Below are positions 1 to 8,944 of a DNA stretch of 64,000 nt, one piece after another. The stretch spans positions 124,001 to 188,000 of the forward strand of contig JAHDYR010000035.1 of NCBI GenBank assembly GCA_019828565.1, read 5' to 3'. The position numbers and the translations under genes were made by a program. The DNA is from Carpediemonas membranifera (Eukaryota > Fornicata). The notes beneath the pieces were generated by a model that was not told the DNA's origin, made no database searches, and worked only from the letters and a program-made list of their open reading frames with translations. Position 1 is the stretch's first letter; the number at the start of each line of letters is the position of its first letter.

Positions 1-1031
1 GGTGGCCGGCAGCGTGTCCCGGACTCTTGGTAACTCCGTTGGTGGTTCCCTGATATCGTACTCTTGTCCCTGATGCTTCTTCCTGACCAGGTGAGGCCAG
101 TTTGCCATGAACAAAACGAACAGGGTCGGCGCTAGGACACATCCTTGCTTCACTCCCCTGTTTGTTCTCTCCCATGACCCTGCCCCCTTCACCGAGATCC
201 ATGTCTCTTCTAGTGTACTCTGTATTGCCCTGATGAGGTGGTCTTCGACCCCCATTCCCTGCAGCTTATCCATGAGGATGTCCCTCGGGACGGTGTCATA
301 GGCTTTCTCTATGTCTAGGAAGATCGACGTGGTCTCCCCCCCTTCCTGGTGTCTCTGCACGATGTATTGTATCTGTTGTATTACGTCCTTATCCGATTGG
401 AACCCCTGCTTGCTCTCTTGGGATGAGGTGCCATGTGGCTGCTTCTAATCTTCTCTTCAGGAGCCTACCATACACCCTATACAGTAGTGGTGTTAGCGAG
501 ATGGGTCTGTACGACTCCGGCTTCACTCTGGGCTTCCCTGTCTTGTGGATGGCCGAGACTGTAGCATACTTCCATGTTGTCGGGATCTTGCCCTCCCTGT
601 ATACCCTGTTCATGAGCCTAGTTATCTGAGCGATCCCCTGGTCATCTGTGTCCCTGAGCATGTCCCCTGTAGTGTGGTCCGGTCCCGGTGCAGTGTCCCT
701 CTTTATCCTTCTGATCGCTTCTCGTATTTCTCTCTCCTTAAATTCGTCCTCCCTCTTTCCATTGCCTCTATCCTTCCACTCCGGTTCCCTGCCCCTGCTC
801 ACTCCCTGCATACTGTTGTAGGAGGATCTTACCTATTTCTTCCTTGTTGGTGGTAATCTTCCCGTCCTTCAGTATGCTCTCTGGCATGCCCTTGAACTGG
901 TTTTCACACCACCATCTTCTTACCGCTGCTTCCACCATGGACCTGGATGCTTTGTATCCTTCCTTCGCGCTCCCGCTGAGGTCCTGGATCCACTCTTCCC
1001 TGCGTTTTCCCCCAGAAGGCCTGTAGCTCAC
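1..1031 (-). pseudogene. LINE A reverse transcriptase domain, three frames, 3' end outside window
   Basis: Downstream of the endonuclease the minus strand encodes the linker region with a KASRSMVEAAVRRWW motif, then the RT with TAPGPD, PTTWKYATV, SYRPISL, the A motif DIEKAYDTVPRD and the B motif GVKQGCVLAPTLF. Frame changes occur near 1020, near 800 and near 400, so it is a pseudogene as assembled. The window ends before the catalytic FVDD motif. The same motifs appear in the same order in the LINE at 15-16.9 kb, which confirms family membership. Confidence 0.75.
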
Positions 1032-2050
1032 GCTTCATGATCTCACTTCTGGTCTTGTTTCCCTCTTCTGTCCATGGTGTGTGCCGGAGTTCCGACCACA
1101 CCTTTTCTTTGATGACCTCTTCCCTGTCTCCACTGCCTGGGTGACCTGACGGCTCGCCCATATCCTTCCTGATATCCTCCTCCCACTCATCCAGGCTCTT
1201 AAAACGGTGCAGTCTTCTGACTGATGTGCGTTCAGCCTTCTTCCTCATGTTCCACACTCTGACGCCCGGTATGTCTAGGACTTCCTCTCTCTTTGTAGTC
1301 CGTTGGATCCGTTGTTCCCTCCATTCCAGTCTTATCATGTTGTGGGCTGACCCCCAGACTCCGAGTCGACTAGCATCCAGTACTTCTATCCTTGCTCCTC
1401 TGATCCCTGATGATACCAGCGCGAAGTCCGGAGTGGTAGTTCCCTTGGTGAGGGTACCTTCCATGGGGATCACTGCTCCCAGCTTATAGTCCCTGATCAG
1501 GTCCTTCCATCTTGCCATTGTGGCTATCCTTCTGGGGTCGAGGTTCCAGTCCCCTATGATGATTGTTTCCATCTCTCCTTTCATCTCCAGAATGCTCCTT
1601 ATTCCGTCCCTGAACTCGTCCTTCTCCTCCCTTCCGTGGCCGACCGGTGGGCCATACACGTTGATCACCAGGATGTCCCTATGGGTTCTGAGTATGCTCA
1701 CCTGTATCCTCCCTGATAAGCTATCTGTGATGCCTACGTCCCAGCTCCCTCTTGCTCTTGGGTTGATGATTGTGCCCACTCCTTCTCTAGTACCCCTCGT
1801 CCTGGGCGTCCGGCTACTGCTCCCTGCTATGCCCAGCTGGGCATCTATTCGGCGCTGGCTTTGGGCTTCTTTCTTCCTCCTCTCGTTGTCCATAGCAAGC
1901 TCCTCCTCTGTTTCCTTCCCTGCCATTGCGTAGTCGAAGTCTATGAAGTTGTGTACCCTCGTATTCGCCGTCCTCCACGTTTCTTGGATGCATACTGCAT
2001 CTGTGTCGCTCAGTTTCATCCTTATAGCCGTTGCCATTGAGGCCGTGAAG
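1021..2050 (-). pseudogene. LINE A endonuclease domain (frameshifted ORF2)
   Basis: This is the AP-endonuclease-like domain that would nick target DNA for target-primed reverse transcription. Visible motifs in order are CIQETW (metal-binding Glu), GVGTII, VINVYGP, IIGDWNLDP (Asp/Asn pair), TTPDFALVS and GSAHNM (the terminal His motif). All expected catalytic positions are present. The frame is lost near 1020, after which the protein continues in the frame of 768-1031, so the copy cannot make an intact ORF2. The N-terminus is missing about 20 residues relative to the copy starting at 6305. Confidence 0.8.
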
Positions 2051-2076
2051 CCGAACACTGGACCACTCCAGAGCAG

Positions 2077-3690
2077 GTGACGGCCACCCTGTGCGACCCA
2101 GCCCTCGTCCGGGCCCTTATGAACGAGTCCAACTGTGGGTCGGCCACGGGTCGATTCAGCCAGAGTCGGCTCCGGCAGCTCTGTGAGGCATTGAGGGGCT
2201 TTGTCCCCGAGACCGTCAGGTCGACACTGCCAGTCCTGCCCAACGGCGGTAGGATCTTCACCAAGCTGCCCCCGGTGGTTGCCAAAATCGCCCAGGCCTG
2301 CTTCGGGTCAGTCCCGCAGCGGGCGCCCCGGGTGACCTGGGCACCTGATGGGGCCGCGCGCCAGCGCAGTGTCCCCGAGCCGTTCTTGCCAGCTCACAGC
2401 GCCATGTTTGTGGGGAAGTTGCTCCCCACGAAGAGGGCCAGACTGGCATGGGCGAAGAGCTTTGTCGCGCTGCTCAATGAGTACGCCGCAGCCCCGGCCC
2501 ACGGGAAGCCCGACGTTGTCCGCCGCATCTTGACCTTCGCGCAGGGTCTCTATGCTCCTCCGGAGCGGACCACCGAGCAGCCCCGGCTGAAAGCCAGTGC
2601 GCGCGCACTCAGGTTGGGACAACGAGGCTTCTATTCTCGCGCCACGCAAGCTCTCTCCGCCGGAGAGTTCGCTGGGGATCGCGCGTGGGTGGAGGCCAGG
2701 CTCTGTGAGAGCCAGGTGCAGCCGTCTGGTAGTCGGCTGGCAGCAGTGTCGGGTCCCGCGTCCACACTGAACCACTGCCAAATAACTGTCCCTGCGGTGA
2801 AGAAGGCACTTAAGAGCCTCAACGCCGAGTCCGCACCGGGTCCTTCAGGCCTATCTTACCTTCATCTGAAGGCGACGGGCCGGGCCATCGGGTGGAATGA
2901 ACTCGCCGCGGCTCTTGTGCCCCTGCTCGAGGATATGCTCGAGGGCGTCGCCTGCCTGGAGCCATTTTCCCACTGCATACTTGTGCCGATCCCGAAGAAG
3001 GATGGCAAGCCGCGCCCCGTCTCAATAGGCGACAGCCTTCGTCGTCTCGCAGCGAAGGTGGCAGTTCGTCAGGCTGCTGCCCGGCTGCAGGACGACAAGG
3101 CGTTGCCGGGTCAGTATGGCCTCGGCGAGAAGTGCGGGCTCAAGGAGCTAACCAATCTTGTGAGGGAGCATCGTGGCGGCGGTCAGGTGATCGCTTTGGA
3201 TCTTACCAACGCATATGGATGCATGAGTAGATCTCACCTTCGCGATGCGACAGCTGCATACTGCCCGTCGCTTTCCGAGTACCTCGAACTGATGTTGCTT
3301 AATCCAATGCTGTTCTCAGCAACCGGGATGGTCCTCAGATCACTCGAAGGAATTACGCAAGGAGATCCTACGAGCCCGCTGCTGTTCAGTTGCGGCATGA
3401 AGCCCCTTTTGGACGATCTTCGGACCGAGTTTCCAAACTACGCATTTTATGCCTATCAGGATGATGTCTACTGCCTGATGCCCAAGGACGCTACAGAGAG
3501 TGAGACGAACACGGTCATCATGACCGCGACGTCCAATTTCGCCAGAGTCGGGTTGAAGGTCAACGAGAAGAAGACTGTCATCGCCGGGCTGGGCCTAGTG
3601 GCCAGTGAATCCTCGCTTGCGCCGCGCGGCGAGGCTTTCAAGGTCCTGGGCACGCCGGTGGGGCCGGCTGCGTACGTCAAGGTGTTGTAA
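2077..3690 (+). CDS. CRE/SLACS-like reverse transcriptase fragment
   Basis: An uninterrupted 537-codon frame encodes an RT unlike the neighbouring LINEs. It has an APGPSGLSYLHLK palm motif, PIPKKDGKPRPVSIGD, the A motif ALDLTNAYGCMSR, ITQGDPTSPLLFS and a catalytic YQDD box, then the K-containing thumb start GLKVNEKKT. The IGDSLRRLAAK and QGDP style resembles the CRE/SLACS clade of non-LTR RTs from trypanosomes and, probably, Giardia. There is no in-frame ATG before base 2119, and the frame is open to the left until the LINE A junction near 2050, so the 5' end is missing. It stops soon after the palm, so the C-terminal restriction-like endonuclease expected of that clade is absent. Partial element; the family assignment is by motif only. 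Confidence 0.7.
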   Translation: MTATLCDPALVRALMNESNCGSATGRFSQSRLRQLCEALRGFVPETVRSTLPVLPNGGRIFTKLPPVVAKIAQACFGSVPQRAPRVTWAPDGAARQRSVPEPFLPAHSAMFVGKLLPTKRARLAWAKSFVALLNEYAAAPAHGKPDVVRRILTFAQGLYAPPERTTEQPRLKASARALRLGQRGFYSRATQALSAGEFAGDRAWVEARLCESQVQPSGSRLAAVSGPASTLNHCQITVPAVKKALKSLNAESAPGPSGLSYLHLKATGRAIGWNELAAALVPLLEDMLEGVACLEPFSHCILVPIPKKDGKPRPVSIGDSLRRLAAKVAVRQAAARLQDDKALPGQYGLGEKCGLKELTNLVREHRGGGQVIALDLTNAYGCMSRSHLRDATAAYCPSLSEYLELMLLNPMLFSATGMVLRSLEGITQGDPTSPLLFSCGMKPLLDDLRTEFPNYAFYAYQDDVYCLMPKDATESETNTVIMTATSNFARVGLKVNEKKTVIAGLGLVASESSLAPRGEAFKVLGTPVGPAAYVKVL

Positions 3691-3882
3691 CGATGCGCTA
3701 ATTTATTTCGACACACTGGTGTCGTCTCGGACCAAGTAGGACCACGACGACACCCATAAAATATATAAATATTAATACGGTATTGCGACACTACCCCTCC
3801 CCCCCACCGAGAGTATTAAAGCCACTTTGCAAATTGTGTCAGAAACCCATCCGATGGTCGAGGATCTTCCTTCAGGGTGGAA

Positions 3883-3907
3883 CCGGGTTCGACCCCCGGA
3901 GTCACCA
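3883..3907 (+). other. tRNA-like T-arm remnant followed by a T-run
   Basis: A perfect 5-bp T-stem (CCGGG/CCCGG) encloses a TTCGACC loop, followed by eight acceptor-like bases ending in A and then a T5 run like a pol III terminator. Upstream there is a B-box-like sequence and a short match to a D-arm, but no acceptor 5' strand that pairs with the 3' strand and no proper anticodon arm. I read it as a decayed tRNA or tRNA-derived SINE tail, not a functional tRNA. Confidence 0.3.
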
Positions 3908-4106
3908 TATTTTTCACTGAATGGGTCTTAACCTGCACGACCCAGCGATGAGTCGAAAAGAAGGAGGAGGCGAAGGACGAAAAAAAAATGGAAAGGGTGT
4001 ACTCGATATGCCCTTGCAGCGGCCTACCTCCACCTCCTGTCTGAGGTCTGAGTACTTCGTGTGGTGGCCGAAACACGAGTCGATGGCGAAAGAGTGAACG
4101 GGGAAG

Positions 4107-4358
4107 ATGATCGCAACGAGAGCTGAACCCGAGGGAAATGGGGAGATATATAAAGGTGATTGTACTGCTGTAGCACTAGGTTCTCACGGGCATTGGTTCC
4201 CCCGCAATGCGCAAAAATTTGGAATCAATCGATTAACTGGGGAGGTTTGGACCGAAATTCCCCGCAAAAGAGGTGTAACAAGCATGTGTAGAGCGATATT
4301 GGGCGGAAGAATTACTTCCTGGAGGGTAATTGAGCATAATTGGCTGCTCGCCGATTGA
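4107..4358 (+). CDS. Hypothetical 83-aa ORF, doubtful
   Basis: An ATG-started frame of 83 codons lies in otherwise featureless sequence between two retroelements. I recognise no domain. The composition (several Arg/Gly/Trp, no obvious secondary structure pattern) and isolated position make a chance ORF as likely as a gene. Confidence 0.15.
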   Translation: MIATRAEPEGNGEIYKGDCTAVALGSHGHWFPRNAQKFGINRLTGEVWTEIPRKRGVTSMCRAILGGRITSWRVIEHNWLLAD

Positions 4359-4456
4359 GTTGCCTAATACTGCGGCTAGGACCGGGCCCGCCACCTGCGA
4401 CGAATACGAGCCAGAGTCGGCTCTAGTGCAGGGTTCTCGCGCAAATATTGGTCTAG

Positions 4457-5973
4457 GGCCTCCAGCTGGTCGGTGTCTCTGGTAAAACTAATCCAAGAGT
4501 CTTCGCTCGGCTCGTAGCCCAGCACACGGCGGGGTGCTATCACTGCGCACTGGCGGACAGCACACTGTTCGCAATCAGAGTTCTAGCACTGTTCAGAGGC
4601 ACCAACGGCATCGGTGAGTTAGAGGACGCCCTCAGACTGCTGCAGCCAGCCATTGAGGAAGAGGTCAGAGCAGCCAGAGAAAGCAGTGACATCGTAGCAG
4701 GGCTGGGGTTCCAGCCGAGGCACACAGCGTTCCAGGAGTTTGGCCCCCACCCAGCGTTCAGAGAGATCAGAGACGGGCACCAGGGCAACAGGTTCCTCGT
4801 AGTGCCAGACAGAGAACACAGGTTCGGCATTGGCTTCGGATTTGCAGAGGTAGCGATGGGGATGAAGGGCCTGCTCCTATCCCCTGACGCCTTCACTGAC
4901 AGAGACAACAGAGTCACTAGGAACCCTATCTGGACACTGGAAGAGGAGCTAGACAACCCAGAGCAACTCAGAGCGGTCCAGGGCCGAGCCGGCCTTGGAG
5001 CGCACAACGAAGAGAACATGGTCACACTGTCACAGCTCGTCAACTGGTGGCCCAGCAGAGAGCGCATCGCCCGGCAAGAGACCACGACAGAGAGGTGGGT
5101 CACCAAGTTGACAGAGAGGCCAGACGGTCGGTCGACCAGGAAGTCAGGCGCCCTACTGGCAGAGAGATCGGACATCCCACCCACAGAGAAGCCATACACC
5201 TGGCCGACAGAGAGGCCAGACGTCCGGCTGACTATGAGGTCAGACGCCCCATCGCCAGAGAAGCTGACCAACCCACCGAAAGAGACATCAGACACCCTGA
5301 CGACAGAGAGGCTGGGCGCCTCATCGACAGAGAAATCAGACGTCCTGAAATCTATGAACGCGACACGGAGCTCGAACGTCTGGAAGCCAGGGCCAACAGA
5401 GCAGAACAGGACGGTCTCCGGATCAGACCCGACTTCGAAGAGGCAGAGAGGCGCCAGCGGGAGAGAAACGAGTGGTTTAGAGAACATCTTGGAACAGCCA
5501 GAGACAACCGCAGAGGCAACCACTCCTCAGCAGCCGGCAAGCGAGGCAGCCAAGGCAGAGACGACCTATCCGAGTCAGGAAAGAGGAGCAGACACAGTGA
5601 TGACACCGCTGGGACGGTAAGAAGCAGACTACCAGACCAGCAGGACGCCGAGAAACAGAGGCTCCTACTTCAACTGGCAGAGGCACAGCGAGAAATCTCA
5701 GCCCTCAAGGCCGCCCGGCAGAGACCCGCAGACCTGGCAGGCACTGAACCCGACCCCCTTGTCAGACCACCGATTGAGATGGTCAAGAACAGAGACGCCG
5801 CGGTAGTGCCCCGTCGCAGGAACAAGAGCAGGAGAACCAGGACCACCAGACAGATGGACCCCATGGAGATGATGACACAGTTCATGTCCTTCATGGCCAA
5901 CATGCAAGGTGGTCAGGCCCGCGACCCTGAACCGTATGATGATGCCAGTGAAAGTGAGGTCTCGGAGGAGTAA
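4457..5973 (+). pseudogene. LINE B ORF1 (gag-like, coiled coil), two overlapping frames
   Basis: ORF1 proteins of LINEs bind RNA and form trimers through coiled coils. The first part (4457 to about 5085) reads in one frame and includes FRGTNGIGELEDALRLL and a conserved TLSQLVNWW motif. From about 5047 to the stop at 5973 the convincing frame shifts by one and encodes a highly charged protein: about eleven octapeptide repeats of the type DREARRPx, a heptad-like coiled coil (ELERLEARANRAE, QRLLLQLAEAQREISALKAA), a basic stretch and an acidic C-terminus. The frame change falls at the start of a 24-bp tandem repeat, which stays open in both frames. No start codon is visible because the 5' end is truncated. 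Confidence 0.65.
5086..5349 (+). repeat. 24-bp minisatellite inside LINE ORF1, 11 units
   Basis: Eleven diverged units of exactly 24 bp begin at 5086, 5110, 5134 and so on to 5326, with a consensus like GACAGAGAGGYCAGACGYCC. Because 24 is divisible by 3 the array encodes octapeptide repeats in whichever frame it is read. One frame gives charged DREARRPx units, another gives ERPDVRLT-like units. Confidence 0.85.
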
Positions 5974-6029
5974 GTGGATCAGAGATAAAGCAGTATTCTT
6001 TCAGAAACTAGTGTATCAGACTTTCTTTC

Positions 6030-6300
6030 TTTATATAACCCTGGCTCCCACCCAGGGCCTGGCATTAGCCCACGGGCACTGCCAGTAGGTTGCAGGCGGC
6101 AGCCAAAGGGGGTCACGCCACTGCGCCCCCTCCTAAGTATCCATGCCCGAGGGCGAATCGGTCACCAAGAAGCACGGAGGCTGGCCCGCCAAGGGTTACC
6201 AAGACCGGCATCGAGGCCCCTTGACGGGACAGAGACACAGTGAACCCTTAGCCCCTGCAGAAATTCTCAGAATTCGCAGGATAAGGATCAGAGCATAGTA
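6030..6300 (+). ncRNA. Structured segment between ORF1 and ORF2 of LINE B
   Basis: The 331-nt spacer between the ORF1 stop (5973) and the ORF2 ATG (6305) contains a CCCTGG/CCAGGG hairpin with a CTCCCAC loop, then a GGGGG/CCCCC stem around a CCACTGCG sequence, and a GACCGGCATCG...GAGGCCCC block. The same elements recur in the same order in the spacer of the LINE at 13.68-14.24 kb. Conservation of both stem and loop positions suggests a functional RNA, for example for internal initiation of ORF2 or reinitiation. The function is inferred only. Confidence 0.45.
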
Positions 6301-6304
6301 CAAC

Positions 6305-7645
6305 ATGGAAACGTTCAAGATCTTAAGCCTGAACACTCAGGGGCACATAGGACGAGGAAAGGACTTCACGGCATCAATAGCAACAGCAATTCAAACCAAA
6401 CTCAGAGACATTGAAGCGGTTTGTATACAAGAGACATGGAGAACAGCAAACACAAGAGTCCACAGCTTCATAGACTTCCAGTACGCTTTAGCAGGCAGAG
6501 AAACAGAGGAAACACTAGCAACAACGAACGAAAAGCGGAAAAGAGAGACCAGGTGCCAGCATCGCGTGAACAGACAACTGGGAATCACAGGTGACGACCC
6601 CCTACACCCAAGTGGCACGGGACCAGAGAAGGCATCGGCACAATCGTAAGCCCGCATGCCAGAGCAACATGGGATGTCGGCATCACTGACAGCCTGTCAG
6701 GAAGAGTGCAGGCGAGTATTATGAGGACGAGCAGAGACATCATGGTAATCACAGTGTATGCACCCACTTCAGATAAAGGGAAGACAGTGAAAGATCAGTT
6801 CAGAGACAACATCCAAGAGATACTGGACATGAAAGGGGACATGGAAGCAATCATCATTGGGGACTGGAACATGGCCCCAGGGCCGGCACACGGAACCACC
6901 AGGTGGAAGGATGTTATGGACAAACACAAACTCAGAGCAATCATACCAGAGAGGGGCACATTATCCAGTGGCAACACCACACCGGACTTCGCAATGGTCT
7001 CAGAGGGAATCAGGAAAGCAGAGATTCAAGTGGTCAGCTCGACAGTGCTGGGAGTATGGGGGTCGGCCCACGAAGGGGTCAAGCTTGCCTGGGAAAAACC
7101 CCGATACAGAGCCAACAGAGACGATGACAGTGGCCTGGAAATGCCAGGAGTGCACACATGGAATATGAAAGGGAGGGAGGGCCACACAACAATCAAGGAG
7201 CTAGACAGAAACGGATCGATAGATCAGTGGGAGGAGACAATCAGAGCCTGCCTGGGGGAACCAGCCGGGGAGAAGAGAGCCAAGCCACGAGAGCAGATAG
7301 TACAAGACAGCGCATGGGCCGACCTCCATGAAACAGAATGGTCAGAAGCAGGCAACAAGGTGAGGACGAGACTAATGAACAGCGAACTGAAGAAGTACTG
7401 GGACAAACGCAGAGAAGAGTGGATAGCCGACCTCAGCAAGAGCACAAGAGAGGGATACAAAGCATCGAGATCAATGGTAGAGGCTGCAGTCAGAAGATGG
7501 TGGTGCGACAACCAGTACAAAGGGATGCCTGGCAGCCTGCTCAAGGACGGAATGATCACCACGGACAAGGCCACGATCAGCGAAATCCTGCTTAAGCAGT
7601 ACGCGAAGGTAAGTAGAGGCAGAGAACCAGAGTGGAAGGAGTGGC
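6305..7645 (+). pseudogene. LINE B ORF2: endonuclease and linker, frameshifted and truncated
   Basis: The ATG at 6305 starts METFKILSLNTQGH, a normal LINE ORF2 N-terminus, followed by CIQETW, then a one-base frameshift near 6615. Beyond it the other frame continues with GIGTIV, VITVYAPTS, IIGDWN, TTPDFAMVS and GSAHEG, then the linker with YKASRSMVEAAVRRWW. The copy ends near 7640, before any RT motif, and runs into unrelated sequence. It would make only a truncated endonuclease and is a dead copy. Confidence 0.8.
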
Positions 7646-7971
7646 CTGGCATAGCAGTTGAAATGTCCGGTATGGGAAGTTGACGAAACCAACCGGAAAA
7701 AGGCCAAAAGCTGGCAATCGGGATTTATCGGATCTCATTGAAAGCTATTCGAGCTCGAAGCGAGCGACGGTGCCCCGCGGCGCCAGCATCCACCAAATGG
7801 TAATTTCAGGACCAAGAGTTCGTCTGCTCTGGGGCACGAGAGCAGAAATGGGAAGTATTCTCCTAACCCACTAGCCATAGGGCACATTGGGGAAGCAAAT
7901 TGCTCCCCGGAGGAGATCGTCCGTTGCGAAGCAGGTTAGCGCCAGAGCGGGCCGGCAGAGGACAACTGGCT

Positions 7972-8006
7972 GCTCCAGGTGAGGTGATGCGCACCTCACC
8001 TGGAGC
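7972..8006. repeat. Perfect 15-bp inverted repeat (5-nt loop)
   Basis: Arms 7972-7986 and 7992-8006 (GCTCCAGGTGAGGTG and its complement) are perfectly complementary around an ATGCG loop. A GC-rich hairpin of this strength could mark the terminus of a mobile element or a transcription end. Confidence 0.85.
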
Positions 8007-8770
8007 CCACTCCCCTGCCCTGTATACCTCGCCGTGCGCCAAGCTATGTCGAGCAACAGATGATCGTCCTCGTGTGCCCAAAAATGCACAGAGGCAAAAA
8101 CCACCCAAAAGGGAATAAGTTAGCCTCGGTAGGAAAGCGTTGACAGAATACACAGTACTCTAACAACAAACAAAACCTACCGCCCATGCTCCTGGGACCC
8201 ACAAGGGGACCAGACGCAACTAAACGCTCCTCGCACAAACCCACAAGGGAAATCAACGCGAACAAGCGTACTGCGCCACCTTTATGATTGAAACCCCTAC
8301 CGTAACCGGTACCCGCAGTAGGCCCCAGAGGCACTGCGACACGATTGCCTCAGACAACTTAACTGGGGCCATATGGCAAAGTAACCCGAGAGCACCGGGA
8401 CCGGCGGCCAATAGGCTCTCACTGGGAGGCCACTGGGCCACACTACTCCGGCGCCCGTGCTCTCATGCCGCCCAAGACCGGGCTTGTGGACGTCATCGCC
8501 ACGAGAGCCGGGATCGCCGCCCGCCGCCGGCATAGGCAACAGGGCCACCACAACAGGCCCCCAGTACACCAGCCATACCGGACAACAGACCGGGAGCGCT
8601 GAGAGAGCTGCGCATATGTACATCCCGTCAGCAGTCTGCAAAATCACTCTGGTACCGATTCCAACGTGTAGATTTCGAGATATTGCTCGTTTCATCCTTT
8701 TGCCTTAACCTGCGTCGCAAAGAAGTCGAAATCAGTGGTTAGACCGCACTGGACCTCTTGCAGGCTCTCT

Positions 8771-8895
8771 GCATACGCGCTTTAGTATGCAATGAAGGTA
8801 TTCACTTTCCCGTAAATTGTTTAAATTCAATGAATACTTCATTTTCGGTCCGGAAGAAATAGATAATCTAGGGTTTTTAGGCCCTAGATTATCTA
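8771..8895. repeat. Three successive inverted repeats
   Basis: GCATAC/GTATGC at 8771-8790, AATGAAG(G)TATTCA/TGAATACTTCATT at 8791-8843, and a perfect 14-bp pair at 8860-8873/8882-8895 (TAGATAATCTAGGG). Another half-copy, TAGATTATCTG, follows at about 8906. The cluster is AT-rich and lies immediately before the first ORFs of the next block. Confidence 0.8.
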
Positions 8896-8944
8896 GAAAA
8901 AATCGTAGATTATCTGCCGACTTTCACAGTATGACCGGGCTGCG

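Larger units (their letters stand above)
1..2050 (-). mobile_element. LINE retrotransposon copy A (ORF2 only, 5'-broken, runs off window)
   Basis: On the minus strand this segment encodes an AP-type endonuclease followed by a reverse transcriptase, the order typical of APE-type non-LTR retrotransposons. It is clearly the same family as the copy at 4.4-7.64 kb: the endonuclease, linker and start of the RT can be aligned residue by residue. The copy starts abruptly near 2050, at a point equivalent to about residue 20 of ORF2 in the other copy. ORF1, the inter-ORF segment and the ORF2 start are therefore missing. The 3' end lies beyond base 1. The break at 2050 is also where an unrelated RT fragment begins, so the junction probably reflects an insertion or rearrangement. 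Confidence 0.85.
3691..4399. other. Non-coding spacer between RT fragment and LINE B
   Basis: The segment has no convincing gene apart from a weak 83-codon ORF at 4107-4358. It includes an AT-rich stretch (3750-3790) and a tRNA-like T-arm at 3883-3907. It probably consists of the 3' remains of the RT element and older sequence into which LINE B inserted. Confidence 0.5.
4400..7645 (+). mobile_element. LINE retrotransposon copy B (5' and 3' truncated)
   Basis: A plus-strand copy of the same family as LINE A, containing the C-terminal part of ORF1, the structured inter-ORF segment and the endonuclease-linker half of ORF2. The reading frame of ORF1 is open from a stop at 4454 without an ATG, which fits 5' truncation. 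ORF2 stops matching LINE A after the SRGREPEWK motif near 7640, just before the RT. Loss of the 3' half is unusual for a target-primed insertion and suggests a later deletion or insertion at 7645. Confidence 0.85.
7646..8923. other. Gene-free spacer with strong hairpins
   Basis: No reading frame here is convincing; overlapping short frames on both strands have the look of chance. The stretch contains a perfect 15-bp hairpin at 7972-8006 and a cluster of three inverted repeats at 8771-8895 in AT-rich DNA. It separates LINE B from the 5' part of the large LINE. Confidence 0.5.

Noticed and set aside
2308-2822. Overlapping minus-strand ORFs opposite the RT
   Set aside because: They are shadows of the GC-rich RT reading frame and contain no recognisable protein.
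3841-3907. A functional tRNA gene
   Set aside because: Only the T-arm and 3' end fit. No acceptor 5' strand pairs with the 3' strand and no anticodon arm forms at the right distance.
6600-6660. Programmed ribosomal frameshift in LINE B ORF2
   Set aside because: The frame change lies within the endonuclease, without a slippery heptamer, and copy A reads through the same place in one frame. Decay is more likely.
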